NCBI GenBank assembly: GCA_016714465.1
Contig: JADKDT010000007.1
Coordinates: 62,001 to 126,000, forward strand
Length of the DNA: 64,000 nucleotides
Direction: 5' to 3'
Source: Candidatus Brachythrix odensensis
GTDB taxonomy: Bacteria > Chloroflexota > Anaerolineae > J036 > Brachytrichaceae
Both the position numbers and the translations under genes were made by a program. This document shows positions 9,151-18,174 of this stretch, in pieces (the stretch's first letter is position 1; each line of letters opens with the position of its first letter). The notes below the pieces were generated by a model. That model made no database searches. It saw only the letters and a list, made by a program, of their open reading frames with translations, and was not told the origin of the DNA.

Positions 9151-9984
9151 TTACCCGCGCCGGGCGGCAATCCGGGCATCAAGCGCCTCGACCGTGCCCG
9201 CCGGCAATCCGATTTCGCCAAATCCAAACGCGTCGTCCTGCGTAAGCCCATGAAAATCACTTCCGCCCGTCGCCAGCAAGCTGTGCTCGCGGGCGATCTC
9301 GGCGTAGCGTGTCATCTGCCCCAGACTGTGATGCGGGTAATAGACTTCGATGCCATCCAGGCCATGCCCGATCATCGATCCAAGCAACGCATCAACATCG
9401 CCGTGAGTGAATGCGGGATGGGCCAGGACCGCCACCCCACGCGCGCGATGGATGAGATCGATGGCCTGCAGTGGATCGAGCGCATCGTTTGGGGCGTAGG
9501 CCGGCTTGCCCTCCGCCAGATACACGTCGAAGGCCTCCTGGGTGGTCGACACAGCCCCCTTGTCCACCAGAGCCCGCGCAATATGCGGGCGGCCGATCAT
9601 GCCATCCCCGGCGATCGCCTTGATCCGCTCGAAGTCGATTCTGATCCCAAGCCGGAGAAGATTTGTCAGGATGCGTTTCGCCCGGCTTTCGCGAGTCGTC
9701 CGGAGCGCCAGCAGCGTCGCGCGGGTGGCGTCGTCGTCTGGTTCGACGCCATAACCAAGAACGTGGGTTTCGCCCTGCGCTCCAAGCGCGCTGATCTCGA
9801 CCCCAGGAATCACCCGAACCCCAAGTTCCCGGCCCGCGGCCAGTGCTTCGCCATGGCCGGCAATCGTATCGTGATCGGTCAGGGCGATGACGTCGATGGC
9901 GCGCTTGCGAGCAAGCTGGACGAGATCGCGGGGGGCGAGCGCGCCGTCGGACGCGGTGCTGTGGCAGTGAAGATCGGTGCGCAT
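9151..9984 (-). CDS. PHP-domain phosphoesterase (RNase AM / 3',5'-nucleoside bisphosphate phosphatase type)
   Basis: 277 aa. The PHP metal-binding motifs are present: DLHCHSTASDG at the N-terminus, LTDHDT, GVEIS, VLAHPAFTHGD and the C-terminal GSDFHG. This set is typical of TrpH/RnmA-like proteins that trim nucleotides or hydrolyse 3',5'-nucleoside bisphosphates. ATG 9984 was chosen because MRTDLHCHS is the usual beginning; the frame is open further upstream to 10125 but runs through the terminator hairpin at 10026-10058. First gene of the three-gene minus-strand run. Confidence 0.9.
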   Translation of the reverse strand: MRTDLHCHSTASDGALAPRDLVQLARKRAIDVIALTDHDTIAGHGEALAAGRELGVRVIPGVEISALGAQGETHVLGYGVEPDDDATRATLLALRTTRESRAKRILTNLLRLGIRIDFERIKAIAGDGMIGRPHIARALVDKGAVSTTQEAFDVYLAEGKPAYAPNDALDPLQAIDLIHRARGVAVLAHPAFTHGDVDALLGSMIGHGLDGIEVYYPHHSLGQMTRYAEIAREHSLLATGGSDFHGLTQDDAFGFGEIGLPAGTVEALDARIAARRG

Positions 9985-10025
9985 ACCCGGCAGATTATGG
10001 CACGGAGACCGACTGGACCTTAATG

Positions 10026-10058
10026 GCGAAGGGCCCCGGCAGTGCCGGGGCCCTTCGC
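10026..10058 (-). terminator. Hairpin after spoVS
   Basis: Arms 10026-10040 and 10044-10058 pair over 15 bp (gcgaagggccccggc) around a 3-nt loop. It lies 20 bp past the spoVS stop and before the PHP gene start. It belongs to the window-wide palindrome family with a CCCCGGC-loop-GCCGGGG core. Confidence 0.7.
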
Positions 10059-10078
10059 AACTGTGGATAGCCGGAGTT

Positions 10079-10417
10079 TTAACGGGGTTCGACAGCGAAT
10101 CGGACCGCTGTGCGCTCGGCCCCATCGATATCTACGTCGGAAAACGATGGGATGATGACGACATTGATGCCGTCCAGCAGCAGATAACCACGGGCAATGG
10201 CCATGGCCTTGACCGCCTGATTGACTGCGCCAGCGCCGATGGCTTGGACTGTCGCCCGGCCATGTTCGCGCACGATGCCAGCGACTGCGCCCGCCACAGA
10301 CGAGGTTCGGGACTGGGCCGAGACCTTGATGACGTCGATGGGCGCATGTCCGCTACGCTGGCCGAGCCCGTTCAACGCTGCGGGTTGGGGGATGCCTTCA
10401 GTGAATTCGTGATTCAT
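10079..10417 (-). CDS. spoVS: Stage V sporulation protein S (SpoVS-like, Alba-type fold)
   Basis: 112 aa with a 25-residue N-terminal extension, then the SpoVS domain: IDVIKVSAQSRTSSVAGAVAG, QAIGAGAVNQAVKAMAIARG and VDIDGAERTAVRFAVEPR. In Bacillus, SpoVS affects spore coat and septation; in other phyla it is found without sporulation and is thought to bind nucleic acid or act as a regulator. A perfect Shine-Dalgarno complement CCTCCT lies at 10424-10429, 6 bp before the ATG, and an inverted repeat GTTTACTAAAC lies just upstream near 10443. It is flanked by a terminator, so probably monocistronic. Confidence 0.93.
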   Translation of the reverse strand: MNHEFTEGIPQPAALNGLGQRSGHAPIDVIKVSAQSRTSSVAGAVAGIVREHGRATVQAIGAGAVNQAVKAMAIARGYLLLDGINVVIIPSFSDVDIDGAERTAVRFAVEPR

Positions 10418-10516
10418 GCCCTGCCTCCTGGGTTGACGTTGAGTTTACTAAACAAGGCAAAGCTTAGGCCAAGCGATTGAGAAGGCCATGAGACTGGGGT
10501 AAACCCCAGCCAGCGG

Positions 10517-11227
10517 TTACCAGGCGATTGCCCGGCGGGATTGGAAGAAGCCACCCGTAGGGCCGCCGTCAGGCAAGGTCGCCAGCCAAACTGGGGTATC
10601 CGCCCCCTCTTCCGGGGTCAACGATGCCTGCAGACCGCCCATGTCAGTCCGCACCCAGCCCGGACAACAGCTATTCACGAGGATGTTGTCCGACCGGGTG
10701 GCGGCCGCGAGCATGGTCGTCACCGAATTCAGGCCTGTCTTTGACAGGCGATAGGCTGGACTGTCGTCTCCCATGCCCGCTAGCTGCCCCATCTCGGACG
10801 AGACGTTGACAATCCGTCCATAACCCTGCTTGCGCATGATGGGAATGGCCGCCTGGGCCAGCCTGAGCGAGCCATAGACATTGGTCTCGAGAGTGCGCTG
10901 CAGATCGCCGAAGTCGGCGTCGAGAATCCGGCGATTTTCATCGATCAGGATCGCGGCATTGTTAATCAGCGCATCCAGGCGCCCGCCGTTTGCGGCAATG
11001 ACACGCCGCAGCGTATCGCCAGCATCCGGGGCCGCCACATCAAGGGTGACAGGCAGAACAGAGCCCAACTGCTGAAGTTGTTCTGCCGCGCGGACGCCCC
11101 GCATGCGGTCCCGGCTGGCCAGCAACACGGTATAGCCCAGACCAGCCAGTTTGCGGCAGGCCGCAAACCCAATTCCGCGGTTGCCGCCAGTGACAAGCGC
11201 GACCCTGTTCGGCGTGGCGGCACTCAT
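10517..11227 (-). CDS. SDR-family NAD(P)-dependent oxidoreductase (carbonyl-reductase-like)
   Basis: 236 aa classical short-chain dehydrogenase: cofactor motif TGGNRGIG (14-21), NNAA (INNAAIL), catalytic Ser in VNVSSEMG and Tyr/Lys in YRLSKTG. The C-terminus (CCPGWVRTDMGG, then a PVWLATLPDGGPTGGFF tail) resembles CBR1-like carbonyl reductases, which reduce ketones and quinones with NADPH. The start ATG overlaps the TGA of rpiA (ATGA, 11224-11227). Substrate unknown. A small hairpin (10494-10509) follows the stop. Confidence 0.92.
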   Translation of the reverse strand: MSAATPNRVALVTGGNRGIGFAACRKLAGLGYTVLLASRDRMRGVRAAEQLQQLGSVLPVTLDVAAPDAGDTLRRVIAANGGRLDALINNAAILIDENRRILDADFGDLQRTLETNVYGSLRLAQAAIPIMRKQGYGRIVNVSSEMGQLAGMGDDSPAYRLSKTGLNSVTTMLAAATRSDNILVNSCCPGWVRTDMGGLQASLTPEEGADTPVWLATLPDGGPTGGFFQSRRAIAW

Positions 11228-11935
11228 GCCGGCGGGTCTCCGGAAAAGATGGGCTCGCCCCGTTGGACATGGCGGATCCCGCCCGGACCCGCAATGACGA
11301 TCTCGGTGGCAAGGCCGACAAACAGGCCATGCGCGACGAGCCCGGCCCGGGCGTCCAGCCGGATCGCAAGCGCGCCAGGGTCGGGGATCGGGCCAAAGGA
11401 CGTGTCAAAGATCAGATTGCGCTGATCGGTGAGATAGCGCGCGCCATCAGCCCGGACGCGCAGGCGCGGTGTCCCCCCCAGTCCTGCAAGGAAGCGCGCC
11501 ACGGGTCCGGCTGCAAAGGGCAGGACCTCCACCGGCACCGGCCAGCGTACGCCAAGCGCCGTTGAGAGCTTGCCCTCGTCGACGACGATGATCTCGCGGG
11601 CGCTGGCCTCGGCCACGATCTTCTCGCGCAACAGCGCGCCACCGCCCCTTGATCAGGTTCAGTTGCGGATCCACTTCGTCGGCCCCGTCGATCGTGATAT
11701 CGATGCGGGTGCGCTCGTCGAAGGACGCGATGGGAATGCCGAGTTCGCGCGCATGTTGCTCGACGTTGAGCGAGCAGGCGACCGCGGCGATGTCGCGCAG
11801 GCTGCCGTCGCGCAAACGCTCGGCGACACGCCGAATGGCCCAGTAGGCGGTCGTGCCCTCGCCCAGCCCGACCAGCATTCCGTCGGAAATGAGGTTCGCG
11901 GCATATTCGCCGGCCAGTTTTTTCAGATCATCCAT
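11224..11935 (-). CDS. rpiA: Ribose-5-phosphate isomerase A (frameshifted at 11645-11648)
   Basis: Interconverts ribose-5-phosphate and ribulose-5-phosphate in the pentose phosphate pathway. The N-terminal part reads MDDLKKLAGEYAA, GLGEGTTAYWAI and IDGADEVDPQLNLIKG, the family's substrate loops. At a run of four C (plus strand 11645-11648) the frame breaks. Removing one base restores KGGGGALLREKI..., the catalytic Lys/Gly loop, and the rest (LREKIVAEASAREIIVVDEGK ... to 11224). Reconstructed length is about 236 aa, normal for the family. The ATG at 11935 is the start. Very likely a homopolymer error. Confidence 0.92.
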
Positions 11936-12028
11936 GTTTTGGCCATTGTAGTAGAGGCGTGAACTATCAACTCCGCAAGCCATCTCGCTGGCGCACGGCG
12001 CAATCACGCTCCCACTACAATGGGCGGC

Positions 12029-12376
12029 ATGGCAGAGGATACCGTTTTCGGCAAGATCGCCCGTGGCGAAATCCCCGCGCGGATCGTGTATCAAGACGCT
12101 GACATCACCGCGTTTCATGATGTCAGCCCCGTGGCCCCCACCCACGTGCTGTTGATCCCAAACCGGCCGATTCGGACACTCAATGACGCATCCGAGGCCG
12201 ATCAGGCCGTGCTGGGCAAGCTGGTCCTGACTGCCGCGCGACTTGCCGCCGAGTTGGGCATCGCGGAGTCAGGCTATCGGCTGGTGATGAACTGCAATCG
12301 CGATGGGGGCCAGAGCGTGTGGCATCTGCATCTCCATTTGCTGGGCGGGCGCGCGCTGACCTGGCCCCCGGGATAG
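12029..12376 (+). CDS. hinT: HIT-family nucleotide-binding protein (HinT)
   Basis: 115 aa purine-nucleoside phosphoramidase-like protein. MAEDTVFGKIARGEIPARIVYQD is the standard HinT opening and VWHLHLHLLGGR holds the His triad. ATG 12029 is preferred over 12020 because MAEDTVF is the typical N-terminus. Divergent from rpiA with 93 bp between; the next gene starts one base after its stop. Confidence 0.93.
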   Translation: MAEDTVFGKIARGEIPARIVYQDADITAFHDVSPVAPTHVLLIPNRPIRTLNDASEADQAVLGKLVLTAARLAAELGIAESGYRLVMNCNRDGGQSVWHLHLHLLGGRALTWPPG

Positions 12377-12377
12377 C

Positions 12378-13298
12378 ATGAAGGTCCTTATCACCGGCGG
12401 GGCAGGTTTTCTGGGATCCGCGCTCGCCAACGCGTTGATTGCTGGCGGCCACACGGTCCGGGCCGTCGATGACCTGAGCAGCGGAGACCCGGAGCGCCTG
12501 AACCCGGCCGTTCATTTCCAGCGCGGCGATGTCGCCGACATCCCCCGTATGTGGACGATGCTGCAGGGCGTGGATGTGGTCTGCCATTTGGCAGCGCGGG
12601 TGAGTGTGTCCGAGTCAGTGCTTTACCCGGGTGAGTACAACGCAACAAACGTCGGCGGCACCATCGCGCTTTTGCAGGCCATGCGCGACGCGGGCGTCCG
12701 CCGGTTTGTGCTGGCCTCCTCCGGCGCCGTCTACGGCGATCTGGACGGACCGGCCCGTGAAGACGATGCCCCCCACCCCAATTCGCCGTATGCCGTGAGC
12801 AAACTAGCGGCCGAGCATTTTGTCCACACCATTGGCGGCCTGTGGGGGATGGAGACCGTGGCGTTGCGGATCTTTAACACCTATGGCCCGGGCCAGCCCC
12901 ATCGCGCCAATCACCCGCCCGTGGTGCCCTCCCTTGTCCGTCAGGCGCTTTCGGGCGGATCGATCGTCGTTTTTGGCAGCGGGCGGCAGCAGCGCGACTT
13001 TGTGTATATCGATGATGTCGTCAATGCGCTGACCGCGGCCTTGTCGGGCCAGGGCTTGAGCCGCTTGACGATCAACGTCGGGAGCGGCGTCGCAACGAGC
13101 ATCAACGATCTGGTCGCGACGATCGGACGCGCTCTCGGCAGAGATCTGACACCATTGCGCGTTTCGCAAGAGAGCGGCGGTGTGTCCTATCTGTGCGCCG
13201 ACCTGACCCGCGCCCGCGAGCGCCTGGGCTTCGTGGCGAAGACCGGCCTCGACGCTGGCCTGGCCCGGGTTATCGAGGCCTACCGCGCGCGAAAATGA
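12378..13298 (+). CDS. NAD-dependent epimerase/dehydratase (UDP-glucose 4-epimerase-like)
   Basis: 306 aa extended SDR. Cofactor motif GGAGFLG (residues 7-13), DDLSSG after strand 2 (typical of GalE-like enzymes), catalytic YAVSK, and the NTYGPGQ and RDFVYIDDVV motifs of the sugar-nucleotide branch. Converts a nucleotide-activated sugar; the exact sugar is not readable. Starts 1 bp after hinT and is followed 1 bp later by the ABC ATPase, so the four genes to 15196 look like one transcript. Confidence 0.9.
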   Translation: MKVLITGGAGFLGSALANALIAGGHTVRAVDDLSSGDPERLNPAVHFQRGDVADIPRMWTMLQGVDVVCHLAARVSVSESVLYPGEYNATNVGGTIALLQAMRDAGVRRFVLASSGAVYGDLDGPAREDDAPHPNSPYAVSKLAAEHFVHTIGGLWGMETVALRIFNTYGPGQPHRANHPPVVPSLVRQALSGGSIVVFGSGRQQRDFVYIDDVVNALTAALSGQGLSRLTINVGSGVATSINDLVATIGRALGRDLTPLRVSQESGGVSYLCADLTRARERLGFVAKTGLDAGLARVIEAYRARK

Positions 13299-13299
13299 C

Positions 13300-14265
13300 A
13301 TGACCAGCGCTGTCGAAACCAGGACCCTGACCCGACGCTTTGGAAAGACGGTTGCCCTCGATGGGATCGATTTCAGCGCGCGCACAAGCAGCGCCCACGG
13401 GTTGGTGGGTCCGCTCGGCTCGGGCAAGACCACCCTTCTCCGCATACTGGCTGCCCTGTTGGCGCCGGGCGGCGGCGAAGCCCGGGTGCATGGCCTGTCG
13501 GTTTCGGCGGATCCACTCGCTGTCCGGTCGATTACGGGCTATGTGCCCGCCGAGTTCGGCCAGTATTCCAATATGACTGCCAGCGAGTACCTCATCTTTT
13601 TTGCGGCATGCCATGGCGTGCCCTCCAGCGAACGCGATCCACTGGCGCGTGACCTGCTGCAACTGGTCGATCTCGGCCACCGCGGCGGCACGCCACTCGA
13701 AACGCTCTCGCCAGGGATGCGCCGGCGTCTGAGCCTGGCTCGCGCGCTCACCCATGACCCGCTCGTGCTTTTGCTCGATGATCCCCTGGGGGGTCTCGAT
13801 CCGCGCGGACGGGTCGAAGTGCGCGAACTGATTCGCGAGCTGCGCCTGATGGGCAAGACCATTCTGATCACCTCGCGGAACATGGGCGAACTCGAAGGCC
13901 TGTGCGACCACATCACCCTTCTGGAGCGCGGTCGCATCGTGGCCACGGGCGAGTATGCCGCGCTTGCGTCCCGCCTGCGCCCGCACCGGCCGATGCTTAT
14001 CACCTTTCTGGGCGAGTCGGACGCCGCGCTCGCCGTGGCAGGGTCGAACGCTGGAGTCTTCGACGCCCGCCTGGTGGCCGACCCGACCCTGGCCGGGGCG
14101 CCCCCGCTCGTTTCGGAAATGCGCTTGAACTTCGACGGCGATTACGTCGAAGCCAGCGCGCTGCTAAACGACCTGCTGCGGGCCGGAGTCCAGGTCGTCT
14201 CATTTGTCGAGCGGGCCGACAGCCTCGAGGCCATGTTCGAAGAGGTGCGCGATGGAGCCCGATAG
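13300..14265 (+). CDS. ABC transporter ATP-binding protein with substituted catalytic residues
   Basis: 321 aa. Walker A GPLGSGKTT (37-45), signature LSPGMRRR and Walker B LLLDDPLGGLDP are visible. Two residues normally needed for ATP hydrolysis differ: the Glu after Walker B is Asp161 (LLDDP instead of LLDEP), and the H-loop His is Arg193 (ITSRNM instead of ..SH..). The C-terminal 90 residues match accessory domains of ABC-2 exporter ATPases. Followed by its permease with a 14-nt overlap. It may hydrolyse slowly or act as a regulatory ATPase; substrate unknown. Confidence 0.9.
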   Translation: MTSAVETRTLTRRFGKTVALDGIDFSARTSSAHGLVGPLGSGKTTLLRILAALLAPGGGEARVHGLSVSADPLAVRSITGYVPAEFGQYSNMTASEYLIFFAACHGVPSSERDPLARDLLQLVDLGHRGGTPLETLSPGMRRRLSLARALTHDPLVLLLDDPLGGLDPRGRVEVRELIRELRLMGKTILITSRNMGELEGLCDHITLLERGRIVATGEYAALASRLRPHRPMLITFLGESDAALAVAGSNAGVFDARLVADPTLAGAPPLVSEMRLNFDGDYVEASALLNDLLRAGVQVVSFVERADSLEAMFEEVRDGAR

Positions 14266-15196
14266 CGCCCCTGCCCTGCCGGCCACGTCCCGCCGAGATC
14301 GGATCAACCCGCTCGCGTTGCGCGAGCTTGACGCCCGGATGCGGGGCGGCCATGCCGCCGGCCTGTTGGGCGTCCTGATCTTCGTGACGAGCGGGGTATC
14401 CCTGCTGGTTTACGCCATCGCCGCGCTGGTGAGCGCCAACCAGGGCGCGGGCGCCTCGCGCACGGTCGGGACGGGCGTGTTTTACGCCCTGGTCGGGATG
14501 CAGCTCATCGTGGCGGCGTTTGCGGCGCCGGCCCTGACCTGCGGCGCAATTTCGGGCGAGCGCGAACGCAGAACCTTTGATTTGCTCCGGTCGACGGCCC
14601 TGACGCCGTGGCAGATCCTGTTGAGCAAGCTGACCGCTTCATTGGGCTTCAGCCTGCTGATTCTGCTGGCCACCCTGCCCCTGTTCAGTCTGGCTTTCCT
14701 GCTCGGCGGGATAGAACTCTCGCAGATGGGCATGGCCGTGTGCCTGAGCGTGGCGACGGCGATCCTGTTCTCGGTGATGGGCCTGTGCGCATCATGCTAT
14801 GCGGGTTCGACCGTGTCAGCCGTCGTCGTCACCTACGGCGCAATACTGCTGATCCTGATCGGCAGCGGCATTCTACTGCTTGCGCTCACGGGCTTTCTGC
14901 TGCCGCTCACGGCCGGCACGGCGGCGGGCGGCCGCGCCGCCGCTGCTGGCGAGAGCGCGCTGGCCCAGGTGGCGACCCTGGGCTTGATGAGCCTGAGCCC
15001 GATCAGCGCTTTCGTCGCGTCCATGCTGAACTTCGACAACCGCAACGACATGCTGCGCTTCAGCTTCAATCCGGGCGGGCCGGTGAGCGAGCCGCTCTGG
15101 CCGGCGCCGTTTGTCATCCTGACGGTCCTTTATCTGTTTGCCGCTATCGTGCTGTTGTTCTTGGCTGCCCGACGGTTGAGCCGGATTGATCCGTGA
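14252..15196 (+). CDS. ABC-2 type transporter permease
   Basis: 314 aa with about six hydrophobic helices. The cytoplasmic coupling segment GAISGERERRTFDLLRSTALTPWQILLSKL is characteristic of ABC-2 permeases (gldA / NatB type). ATG 14252 (MEPDSAPALP) overlaps the end of the ATPase gene; the frame extends upstream but without support. Works with the preceding ATPase as an exporter. Confidence 0.88.
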   Translation: MEPDSAPALPATSRRDRINPLALRELDARMRGGHAAGLLGVLIFVTSGVSLLVYAIAALVSANQGAGASRTVGTGVFYALVGMQLIVAAFAAPALTCGAISGERERRTFDLLRSTALTPWQILLSKLTASLGFSLLILLATLPLFSLAFLLGGIELSQMGMAVCLSVATAILFSVMGLCASCYAGSTVSAVVVTYGAILLILIGSGILLLALTGFLLPLTAGTAAGGRAAAAGESALAQVATLGLMSLSPISAFVASMLNFDNRNDMLRFSFNPGGPVSEPLWPAPFVILTVLYLFAAIVLLFLAARRLSRIDP

Positions 15197-15247
15197 TGGG
15201 TTCAGATTACGCAGATTTGCGCCGATTCCATTGAATTGGGCTGAGCT

Positions 15248-16468
15248 GTGACGTTTCGTTTTGCGATGCCACGCGCACTGAAAGCCAACCAAGCCGTCTC
15301 ACTCGGAGGCCCGGAAACGCGGCGAGGAGGCCGCCGGAGTCCGGCTCCGCTCCGCCGCGCTATCGATGGCCTGCTTGCCTGGTTTGCCAGCGCCCGGCGC
15401 GACCTGCCCTGGCGGCGCGAGCCGCGCGACCCGTATCACGTGTGGCTGTCCGAGACAATGCTGCAACAGACCCAGGTCACCACCGTGATTGCCTATTTCG
15501 AGCGTTGGACGCGCGAGTTGCCAACGACCGCCGATCTTGCCGCCGCGCCGCTGGACCGCGTGCTGAAATTGTGGGAAGGTCTGGGTTACTACGCGCGGGC
15601 CAGGAACCTGCACCGCGCCGCGCAGTCGATTGCCGCAAGTGACAGCGGCGCACTTCCGCAATCCGTCGACGCGCTGATGGCCCTGCCCGGCATCGGTCGC
15701 TACACCGCGGGCGCCATCGCCAGCCTGGCCTTCCACCAGGATGCGCCCGCGCTGGATGGAAATGTAAAACGTGTTCTGTCTCGCCTCTTCGCCATCGGCC
15801 CAGATTGGCGGACAACATCCTGGCCTGCGGAGTTCGGCCCCGCACCTGCGCGCCTGCGCCAACTCGACGATCTGCTCTGGGCCCTGGATGCCGCGCTGTT
15901 GCCCCCGGGTCGCGCCGGCGACTTCAACGAGGCGCTGATGGAACTCGGCGCGACAGTGTGCCTGCCCCGGGCGCCGCGTTGCGACAGCTGCCCGCTCCGC
16001 GACGTCTGCGTCGGCTATGCGTCCGGTGCTCCCGAAGCTTTTCCGGTGAAGATCAAGAAACAGCCGATCCCGGAACGGATCGCGCTGACGGCCGTCGTCT
16101 GCGACGCAGCCGGACGGATGCTGCTCGGGCAACGTCCCGCAAGCGGTTTGCTGGGCGGGCTGTGGGAGTTCATTTCAAGTGTCCCCGGACCCGCCGGCGC
16201 GTTCGAGCCCGATGCGGCCGCGGCCGCGCTTGAAGCAATCCTGGCAGCCCGGGCGGGCGTCGCGCGCGTCGCCGATGCTGATTTCATCGGGGTGGTCCGA
16301 CACACCTTCACCCATTTCCGGCTTGTGCGCCACGTTGCGCGTGTCGCTCCTGGCGCAGGGACCCCGGTCCTTGAAGGCGACGGCAGCTATGGTCGTCTGA
16401 TCTGGGCCGACCGCGCGGAGATCGCCGGTCTGGCGCTCACCGGAGCGACCACAAAGTCCTGGCGCTGA
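15248..16468 (+). CDS. mutY: A/G-specific adenine glycosylase
   Basis: Removes adenine mispaired with 8-oxoguanine. 406 aa: HhH motif LPGIGRYTAGAIASLAF, catalytic Asp in ALDGNVKRVLSRL, an Fe-S cluster motif C-X6-C-X2-C-X5-C (CLPRAPRCDSCPLRDVC), and a C-terminal NUDIX-like domain for 8-oxoG recognition (LLGGLWEFISS). The long N-terminal extension depends on the GTG at 15248; ATG 15266 is an alternative. Faces the serine hydrolase convergently across a hairpin at 16478-16505. Confidence 0.95.
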   Translation: MTFRFAMPRALKANQAVSLGGPETRRGGRRSPAPLRRAIDGLLAWFASARRDLPWRREPRDPYHVWLSETMLQQTQVTTVIAYFERWTRELPTTADLAAAPLDRVLKLWEGLGYYARARNLHRAAQSIAASDSGALPQSVDALMALPGIGRYTAGAIASLAFHQDAPALDGNVKRVLSRLFAIGPDWRTTSWPAEFGPAPARLRQLDDLLWALDAALLPPGRAGDFNEALMELGATVCLPRAPRCDSCPLRDVCVGYASGAPEAFPVKIKKQPIPERIALTAVVCDAAGRMLLGQRPASGLLGGLWEFISSVPGPAGAFEPDAAAAALEAILAARAGVARVADADFIGVVRHTFTHFRLVRHVARVAPGAGTPVLEGDGSYGRLIWADRAEIAGLALTGATTKSWR

Positions 16469-16477
16469 TCGCGCGCC

Positions 16478-16505
16478 GTAGAGACGCGCCGTGGCGCGTC
16501 TCTAC
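16478..16505. terminator. Hairpin between convergent mutY and serine hydrolase
   Basis: Arms 16478-16490 and 16493-16505 (gtagagacgcgcc and its complement) form a 13-bp stem with a minimal loop. The right arm overlaps the stop codon of the minus-strand serine hydrolase. Likely a bidirectional terminator. Confidence 0.6.
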
Positions 16506-17994
16506 TTCGTCGGTGATGGTTTGACCTGCGGGATGCGCTGGAAGACGATTTCCTCGGCGCCCAGCTCAAACTGAATCGCCAGGGCGCCCACCCGTCCGGC
16601 GGCGTCGAGCAGAAAGCGCACAAAACGCGGGCGCCCGATCAGCGCGTTGGCCAGTTCAAACGCGTTGGCCCCCAATCGGCTGCCAGCATAGAGTAGGGTG
16701 TTGTGCGTCAGGGTAATGGCGTCGCCGGCGGCCGTGACCGACACGTCGCCATAGCCAGGGTGGCGATAACGGCCGACGCAGGCGCTCACCGGCTCTGTCG
16801 CGACGTCCGGATCGACTCGGGCGGCGCGCGCCCGGGCCAGGCTGGCCTCTGTCGCCGATCGCGCTTCTGCGGTCCGGGTTCGGATCCTGGTACTCCAGTC
16901 GATTGGCTCCAACCCGAGCAACAGATCGTAGATGCGATACGCGACCATCTGGGCCGCGGGCTGTCCATCCAGGTTGCTAAGCACAACGATCCCATACCCC
17001 AACTCGGGCATGAAGGAGGTGTGGGCGCAGTAACCATCGATGGCGCCGCCGTGCATGACGATCCGATTACCCCGATAGCCCGCATTCCGCCAGCCCAGGC
17101 CATAGGTCATGTACGCAAGTTCGGGATAGGCGCTGAACATTGGCGCCGGCTCCGGTGCGACGACCTGCGGGGTGTGCGTCTCAGCCAGGCGATCCGCGGC
17201 GACGAGCTGGCCCACGCCGGGAGCGGCGCCACCGGCCAGATGCAAGCGAAGCCAGGTGGACATCTCCATGACGCTGGAGTGGATCCAACCGGCGGCGCTG
17301 AGAGCGTCCTCGCCCTCGGCCATGAACGGAATCCGGACCGCGCGCCCGTCGCGCTCCATATACGGCAGGGCCAGTCCGCCGAGGGCAAGCGCGCGAGCGG
17401 GTGAGAAACGAGCTGCGATGCATCCCCAGCGGTTCGAGGATGCGCCGGCGGGTGAAGTCCTCCCAGGTCATTCCGGAAATCGCCTCGACCAGGACACCGG
17501 CGGCGATATACATGAGATTGTTGTACTGATAGGCCGATCGGAAGTCGCGTGACGGCGCAAGATACGCGAGGCGCTTGACGAGGCTCGTGCCGCGACACGC
17601 CAGCTCCGTACCACACAGGGTCGTGGCTCGGCAGGCCGGTCCGATGACAGGCGAGGTCACGGGCTGTGACCCGGGCGCCTGCGACTTCGTCGAGCATCCG
17701 GAAGCCGGGCAGATAGTCGCGGACGGGGCGGTCCCAGTCCAACGCGCCACGTTCAACCAGCATCGCCAGCGCGGTGGTGGTGAAGGCCTTGGTGCACGAG
17801 CCAATCGCGAAGGTCGTATCGGGCGTCACGGGCCGCTTCTGCTCGAGGTCGGCGTAGCCGTAGCCACGGGCCGCCAGGACCGCGCCATCGGCGACCACGG
17901 CCAGGGCGAGCCCGGGCACCCGCCACTCGCGCAGAATGGCGCGAACCGTCGCATCAAGCCCGGGAAGGCGATCGAGCGCGGGGGTGCTTGTCAT
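16502..17994 (-). CDS. Serine hydrolase, class C beta-lactamase-like (two frameshifts)
   Basis: About 495 aa after repair. Segment 1 starts MTSTPALDRLPGLDATV and has the Ser nucleophile in IGSCTKAFTTTALAM (SxxK). It breaks near 17583, where dropping one base gives VSRHELVKRLAYLAPSRDF and YQYNNLMYIAAG (the Y-x-N motif). A second break lies at the GGG of 17399-17401, after which MERDGRAVRIPF and the C-terminal domain continue to 16502. Both breaks fit one surplus base. Relatives include esterases, D-aminopeptidases and penicillin-recognising proteins; the C-terminal domain resembles DUF3471. No signal peptide is evident. Confidence 0.85.
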
Positions 17995-18041
17995 GCCGCG
18001 CATTATGCGCGTGCACTGGCCCACCGGCCGGCCCGTGTTTC

Positions 18042-18157
18042 TCCGGAAACGAAGCGGCCCCCCCGGGCCGGGCCCCCCGCCGCTTTGCCGGCGGCCCCCC
18101 CCGGCCCCGCCGCCCCCGGCCGGCATCCCGGCTGCGCCGGGATGGTTCGTTTCCGGA
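18042..18157. repeat. GC-rich nested inverted repeat
   Basis: Outer arms TCCGGAAACGAA (18042-18053) and its complement (18146-18157) enclose runs of C and G (18057-18120) and an inner hairpin CATCCCGGC-tgc-GCCGGGATG (18124-18144). It sits between the phosphatase 3' end (18175) and the serine hydrolase start (17994). It probably acts as a terminator; base composition is far more extreme than its surroundings. Confidence 0.6.
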
Positions 18158-18174
18158 AGGCTCGCTTCGAAGGC

